Shown here: piece after piece, positions 60,126 to 64,000 of the stretch
How the letters are laid out: each line of letters opens with the position of its first letter
How positions within the stretch are numbered: position 1 is the first letter of the stretch
From: Psychrobacillus sp. OK028
GTDB lineage: Bacteria; Bacillota; Bacilli; Bacillales_A; Planococcaceae
Length of the DNA: 64,000 bases
Assembly: GCF_900103605.1 (NCBI RefSeq)
Contig: NZ_FNHY01000006.1
Coordinates: 186,001-250,000 of the forward strand
Direction: 5' to 3'
The notes under the pieces: generated by a model
Databases searched by the model: none
Seen by the model: only the letters and a program-made list of their open reading frames with translations
What the model was told of the DNA's origin: nothing
Position numbers and translations under genes: made by a program

Positions 60126-60809
60126 ATGAGAAAAGGATATAAAATTGCTCTGTTTTTACTAATAGCAATCCCTCTCTTTATCTTAACTGGCTGCGGATCT
60201 AGTACAACGGACTCTACTACTGGAAGTGTACCGGAAAAAGCACATTTATCCACTCAGCTTGATATAACAGCGGATGGGGAAGGATCTTTTACGATTAAAA
60301 ATGAATCACCAGTAGAGGCTGTTTTGGAGATGTCGAGTGGGCAACAAATCGAATTCCAACTATTAAACAAAGCGAATGCAATCATATACACGTATTCAGC
60401 AAATAAATTATTCATACAAGAAAAGCAAGAAAAGAAACTACAACCTAGGGAAGAATGGAAAATTCCACTTAACCTGGCAGAAGAGCTTGCCGGAGTGCCT
60501 GCGGGGTCCTACACATTGGTCGTTTGGTCCACTGCAGAAGGATTAAATGAGCAAAAGGAAGAGGTCGCGTATGAATTATTGAAGTCGCCTGGAAAACTAG
60601 TCGTTCAAACACAGGAGGTCACTTTTACCGGACTAGTAGATCCACACTCCATTGAAGTGAAAAATCTAGATGGCGGAATAGAAGTAATGCAACTATCTGA
60701 GGTGGCAATGCCTCAGTTTGAAAATCTCGAGGAAGGCACACAACTAATCATTGAATATGTAGAAGAAAATGGGCAAAAATTCATTCAAACTACGTATCCT
60801 GCTGAATAG
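60126..60809 (+). CDS. BsuPI-domain lipoprotein (paralogue)
   Basis: A 227-residue lipoprotein: signal with LTGC lipobox (Cys about 22), then a BsuPI-like domain with GEGSFTIKNESPVEAVLEMSS and VPAGSYTLVVWSTAEGL closely matching the 58627 protein. The C-terminal part (about 155-227) differs: a short beta domain with LDGGIEVMQLSE replaces the GerMN-like region. ATG 60126 follows AGGAGGTG. Confidence 0.8.
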   Translation: MRKGYKIALFLLIAIPLFILTGCGSSTTDSTTGSVPEKAHLSTQLDITADGEGSFTIKNESPVEAVLEMSSGQQIEFQLLNKANAIIYTYSANKLFIQEKQEKKLQPREEWKIPLNLAEELAGVPAGSYTLVVWSTAEGLNEQKEEVAYELLKSPGKLVVQTQEVTFTGLVDPHSIEVKNLDGGIEVMQLSEVAMPQFENLEEGTQLIIEYVEENGQKFIQTTYPAE

Positions 60810-60819
60810 AGTTCTAAAA

Positions 60820-60864
60820 CACCATACAAAATGCATCGCGATTTGCGATGCATTTTGTATGGTG
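60820..60864. terminator. 20-bp perfect hairpin between convergent genes
   Basis: The 20 bases at 60820-60839, starting CACCATACAAAA, are repeated in exact inverse complement at 60845-60864 around a 5-base loop. No T-run, so it may act as a barrier or RNA-stability structure rather than a standard terminator. Confidence 0.6.
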
Positions 60865-60867
60865 ATA

Positions 60868-61161
60868 TTAATTTCTGAAGGTTAAACCTTCTTCTTCTAA
60901 GCTAGATCTAAGTATCGGTAATGAAGCTGGACCTATACCATGAAGTTTCAAGATTTCTTTTTCACTGAAAGCAGAGAGTTTCTGCAAAGAGGTTACTCCA
61001 TTTTGCACTAACGCCCTTCTCGCTGGTGCTGAGAGCAGCGAAAGAAATCCGCTGTCCGGTTTGTTTTCTTGCTCACAAGTTGGACAGGTCGGACAGTCAC
61101 TGCTTTTATAATATTTATGCCCATTGCTACAAGTCCTTAATTCTTTTTCAGAAGTTGCCAT
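60868..61161 (-). CDS. zinc-ribbon plus RNAP alpha-CTD-like HhH protein
   Basis: 97 residues. The N-terminus has C-x10-C-x2-C-x2-C-like Cys spacing (RTCSNGHKYYKSSDCPTCPTC), a zinc ribbon. The C-terminal half is a helix-hairpin-helix like the RNA polymerase alpha C-terminal domain (LSAPARRALVQNGVTSLQKL and LKLHGIGPASLPILRSSL). It could bind DNA or polymerase; function unknown. ATG 61161 follows AAAGGTG by nine bases. Confidence 0.8.
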   Translation of the reverse strand: MATSEKELRTCSNGHKYYKSSDCPTCPTCEQENKPDSGFLSLLSAPARRALVQNGVTSLQKLSAFSEKEILKLHGIGPASLPILRSSLEEEGLTFRN

Positions 61162-61223
61162 TTTATATGTCACCTTTCAATGGTAATTTTATATTAATAA
61201 TAATAATAATAGTGTAATACACA

Positions 61224-61264
61224 AAAAACCAGTGGAACTATGTGCGTCCTCACTGGTTTTTTTA
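61224..61264 (-). terminator. terminator of the YhfH-like gene
   Basis: AAACCAGTG (61227-61235) pairs with CACTGGTTT (61252-61260), with T-runs on both strands. Confidence 0.8.
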
Positions 61265-61274
61265 GTATATTTAG

Positions 61275-61397
61275 TTATTCCTCATTCATGCCTATGCAAC
61301 GTTCGCACTCGTAAAGGGATGATTCTACTTGCTCATTAATAACACATCCACATTCACGACAATGCTTTGTATTTACTTCTTGAGTAGTTGTTTTCAT
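61275..61397 (-). CDS. YhfH-like 40-residue zinc-finger protein
   Basis: A small gene with a strong AAGGAGGTG ribosome site seven bases before ATG 61397 and TAA at 61275-61277. The 40-residue product has two CxxC-type pairs (CRECG and CERC) spaced as a small zinc knuckle, with acidic ends. It resembles the short YhfH family seen in Bacillales. Function unknown. It lies between the HhH gene and malate synthase, with its own terminator. Confidence 0.78.
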   Translation of the reverse strand: MKTTTQEVNTKHCRECGCVINEQVESSLYECERCIGMNEE

Positions 61398-61427
61398 GCA
61401 AATCACCTCCTTGAATGGATTGTTTGT

Positions 61428-63026
61428 TTAGCTAATCTTTTCGTAGCCTGGCAATGTGAGAAATTCAATAAATTTATCTTCTCTTACTAATGATAGAAAT
61501 AGCTCCGCAGCTTCTGTATAGCGACCATTCCCATAAACTTCATTACCAAACGAAGCTTTTAGTTTTCCTAATTCCTCTGTTAACACTTGTTCTACTAAAG
61601 GTATGGTAATTTTTCGACCATCCTCCAGCTTTCCTTCTGAATGTCTAATCCATTGCCACACTTGCGTCCTAGAAATTTCTGCTGTCGCGGCATCTTCCAT
61701 CAAGTTATTGATTGGCGCTGCTCCGTTTCCACGTAGCCAAGATGCGATATATTGGACCCCTACGCTACAGTTCATGCGTAGCCCATCTTCCGTAATAGTT
61801 CCTTTAGGTACTTCAAGTAAATCTTGAGCGGTTACGTTAACATCCTCTCGTTTTCGATGAATCTGGTTTGGCGTAGGCATATGTTCTTGGAATTGCTCCC
61901 AAGCAACTGGCACTAACCCTGGATGCGCCACCCATGTTCCATCATGTCCGTCCGTTGCTTCCCTCCGCTTGTCTTCGCTCACTTTTGCGAAAGCTGCGGC
62001 ATTGGCTGTTTCATCTCCTTTTATCGGAATTTGTGCAGCCATACCACCAATGGCAGATGCATTTCTTCTATGGCAGGTTTGAATACATAATTGAGAATAA
62101 GCGCGCATAAACGGTGATGTCATTGTTACTTGACCACGGTCTGGTAAAATCACCTGTGATTGATTACGAAGTCGCTTAATATAGCTAAAAATGTAATCCC
62201 AACGTCCACAGTTTAAACCTGCTGAATGATCACGAAGCTCATATAGAATTTCATCCATTTCGAATGCTGCCATAATTGTTTCGATTAAGACAGTTGCCTT
62301 AATTGTCCCGTTAGGAATACCTAATTGTTGCTGTGCATATACGAAAATATCATTCCATAATCGCGCTTCTAAATGACTTTCTAGCTTCGGTAAGTAAAAG
62401 TAAGGTCCAGTTCCTTGAGAGATTGCTTCCTTTGCATTATGGAAGAAATAAAGCCCAAAATCGAAGAAGCTACCTGAGATTGACTCACCATCAATTCGTA
62501 TATTTTTCTCTAAAAGATGGAGGCCTCTGGGTCTTACAATAAGGACAGCTGGCTTTTCTTTCAGGCTATATACTTTACCGGTGTCAGGCTGTGTATAAGA
62601 GATTGTTTTACGAACAGCATCACGCATATTGAGTTGACCTTCAATCATATTCTCCCAAGTTGGCGAAGTAGCATCTTCAAAACAAGCCATAAATGTTTTT
62701 GCACCTGAATTTAGTGCATTAATAACCATTTTGCGATTTACTGGCCCGGTTATTTCTACTCGGCGGTCCTGTAAATCTTCGGGGAGGGGAGCAATTGTCC
62801 AATCCCCTTCTCGAATCGCTTTTGTTTCGGGTAAAAAGTCTAATGTTCCACCATTATCTAGCTGTTCTTGACGAACTTGACGCGCTTGTAGCAATTCTTT
62901 TCTTCTTTTATCAAAAAGGTGGTGGAGGGAAGCCACGAACTCTATTGCTTCTGGCGTTAAGATTTCGTGAATCCCTTCAACCTCTTTCCCTACGATTTCT
63001 ATTCTTTTCGTCGTTAGTTGTTCCAT
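61428..63026 (-). CDS. aceB: malate synthase A
   Basis: A 532-residue malate synthase: opening [41 protein letters not shown] with a catalytic acid, [51 protein letters not shown] and [14 protein letters not shown]. It condenses glyoxylate and acetyl-CoA to malate. GGGAGG precedes the ATG. It follows isocitrate lyase on the same strand, so the two are probably an aceA-aceB operon of the glyoxylate shunt. Confidence 0.95.
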   Translation of the reverse strand: MEQLTTKRIEIVGKEVEGIHEILTPEAIEFVASLHHLFDKRRKELLQARQVRQEQLDNGGTLDFLPETKAIREGDWTIAPLPEDLQDRRVEITGPVNRKMVINALNSGAKTFMACFEDATSPTWENMIEGQLNMRDAVRKTISYTQPDTGKVYSLKEKPAVLIVRPRGLHLLEKNIRIDGESISGSFFDFGLYFFHNAKEAISQGTGPYFYLPKLESHLEARLWNDIFVYAQQQLGIPNGTIKATVLIETIMAAFEMDEILYELRDHSAGLNCGRWDYIFSYIKRLRNQSQVILPDRGQVTMTSPFMRAYSQLCIQTCHRRNASAIGGMAAQIPIKGDETANAAAFAKVSEDKRREATDGHDGTWVAHPGLVPVAWEQFQEHMPTPNQIHRKREDVNVTAQDLLEVPKGTITEDGLRMNCSVGVQYIASWLRGNGAAPINNLMEDAATAEISRTQVWQWIRHSEGKLEDGRKITIPLVEQVLTEELGKLKASFGNEVYGNGRYTEAAELFLSLVREDKFIEFLTLPGYEKIS

Positions 63027-63057
63027 TTATCGTTAACCTCCCATCCCCATGTTTGGT

Positions 63058-64000
63058 TTAAGCAAATTGTGCTACCTCTGTAGAGCCTTTCATCGCTGTA
63101 GTAGAAGAAGTTCCTCCCGAAACGATTTGTGAGATTTCATCGAAGTATCCAGTTCCTACTTCACGCTGATGTTTAGTCGCGGTGTACCCTTTTGCTTCGT
63201 TTGCGAATTCTGCTTGTTGAAGCTTAGAGTAAGCAGCCATACCATTTGTTTTATATTCATGCGCTAGTTCAAACATGCTGTGGTTCAAAGCGTGGAAACC
63301 TGCAAGTGTGACGAATTGGAATTTATAGCCCATTTTCCCAAGCTCTACTTGGTACTTTGCAATTGTTTCTTGATCCAAGTTTGCTTCCCAGTTGAAGGAT
63401 GGCGAACAATTGTAAGCTAGCAATTTGTCTGGGAATTCTGCATGAATAGCGTCAGCGAATTGTTTTGCTTCCTCTAAACTAGGGTGTGACGTTTCACACC
63501 AGATAAGATCTGCATATGGTGCGTATGCTAAGCCACGTGCAATTGCTTGTTCAATTCCTGGTTTTGTTCTGAAGAATCCCTCTGGAGTTCTTTCGCCTGT
63601 TAAGAAATCTGCGTCACGTGGATCAATGTCACTTGTAACCATATCAGCAGCATCTGCATCTGTACGTGCAATTAGTACAGTTGGTACACCCATTACATCT
63701 GCAGCTAGTCGTGCTGATACTAAATTACGAATAGCATTTTGAGTTGGCAGAAGAACCTTTCCTCCAAGGTGACCACATTTCTTTTCCGATGCAAGCTGAT
63801 CTTCTAAATGTACGCCAGCTGCTCCAGCTTCAATCATACCTTTCATTAGTTCAAAAACATTTAATGGTCCACCAAACCCTGCTTCCGCATCTGCAATGAT
63901 AGGTGCGAACCAGTCAAACTCATCTTCCCTACCTTCTGCCTGGTCAATCTGGTCTGCACGCTGTAACGCTTGATTAATACGCTTAACTACAGCCGGTACA
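63058..64000 (-). CDS. aceA: isocitrate lyase (5' end outside window)
   Basis: The frame is open to the window edge, beyond the internal Met at 63846: it continues upstream with [23 protein letters not shown], an isocitrate lyase segment. The catalytic KKCGH is within [20 protein letters not shown], and [18 protein letters not shown] and YNCSPSFNW follow. It cleaves isocitrate to succinate and glyoxylate. About 314 residues are visible; the start lies outside. Confidence 0.95.
   Translation of the reverse strand, partial: VPAVVKRINQALQRADQIDQAEGREDEFDWFAPIIADAEAGFGGPLNVFELMKGMIEAGAAGVHLEDQLASEKKCGHLGGKVLLPTQNAIRNLVSARLAADVMGVPTVLIARTDADAADMVTSDIDPRDADFLTGERTPEGFFRTKPGIEQAIARGLAYAPYADLIWCETSHPSLEEAKQFADAIHAEFPDKLLAYNCSPSFNWEANLDQETIAKYQVELGKMGYKFQFVTLAGFHALNHSMFELAHEYKTNGMAAYSKLQQAEFANEAKGYTATKHQREVGTGYFDEISQIVSGGTSSTTAMKGSTEVAQFA

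Overview
The window is AT-rich chromosome of a low-GC Gram-positive endospore former. The genes point to the Planococcaceae/Caryophanaceae end of Bacillales (Psychrobacillus, Lysinibacillus and Sporosarcina relatives): Spo0M, a CotY/CotZ-type coat protein, YheC/YheD-type ATP-grasp, LiaIHFSR, a ykoFEDC operon under a TPP riboswitch, meso-diaminopimelate dehydrogenase, and strong AGGAGG-type ribosome sites with many TTG/GTG starts. The genus is inference. I saw no rRNA, tRNA, CRISPR array, intact insertion sequence or prophage.

Layout. 1-7.6 kb: a spore-coat-like locus with two MurF-like ligases (one fused to a YheC/D ATP-grasp domain), two paralogous free-standing ATP-grasp ligases, a CotZ-like protein and a small Cys-containing protein cut by the window edge. 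This is the best candidate for an undescribed system, probably a coat- or exosporium-associated amide or peptide synthesis pathway. 7.6-8.3 kb: gene-poor stretch with large palindromes. 8.3-10.9 kb: alpha-glucosidase plus ROK glucokinase operon. 11-16.4 kb: a two-gene unknown membrane/lipoprotein pair, a tetR-MBL-yrdB operon with a consensus promoter overlapping a 39-bp palindrome, and a divergent FUSC transporter. 16.5-20.4 kb: Spo0M, DUF2971, MHYT-GGDEF-EAL. 20.5-25.1 kb: glycine betaine ABC transporter and a D-2-hydroxyacid dehydrogenase. 25.1-28.7 kb: a 21-bp periodic repeat array, then TPP riboswitch-ykoFEDC. 28.9-31.9 kb: DUF1697, VOC, HxlR-DsbA pair, BioY with a BirA-type operator.

32-36.1 kb: class Ib ribonucleotide reductase nrdE-nrdI-nrdF behind tandem NrdR-like boxes and a cobalamin riboswitch with a terminator, implying that a B12-dependent reductase exists elsewhere in the genome. 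36.1-41.8 kb: DUF4362 lipoprotein, alkaline phosphatase with a PhoP-like box, LysR, SDR and MFS. 42-44.6 kb: UppP, DedA and a membrane metallophosphoesterase. 45-48.8 kb: lia envelope-stress operon, with liaI-liaH separated from liaFSR by a strong hairpin. 49-55.1 kb: small unknown genes, a Cys-rich possible coat protein, Ddh, VOC proteins, P-loop kinase, DinB, and a NERD protein that seems to start at an ATC codon. 55.15-55.25 kb: a second 21-bp periodic array with a different core. 55.3-58.2 kb: a two-component system. 58.6-61.4 kb: two BsuPI lipoprotein paralogues flanking an ASCH gene, a zinc-ribbon/HhH protein and a 40-residue YhfH-like protein. 61.4-64 kb: malate synthase and isocitrate lyase (glyoxylate shunt), the latter running off the window.

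All assignments rest on reading motifs, spacing and start sites; no database search was possible.
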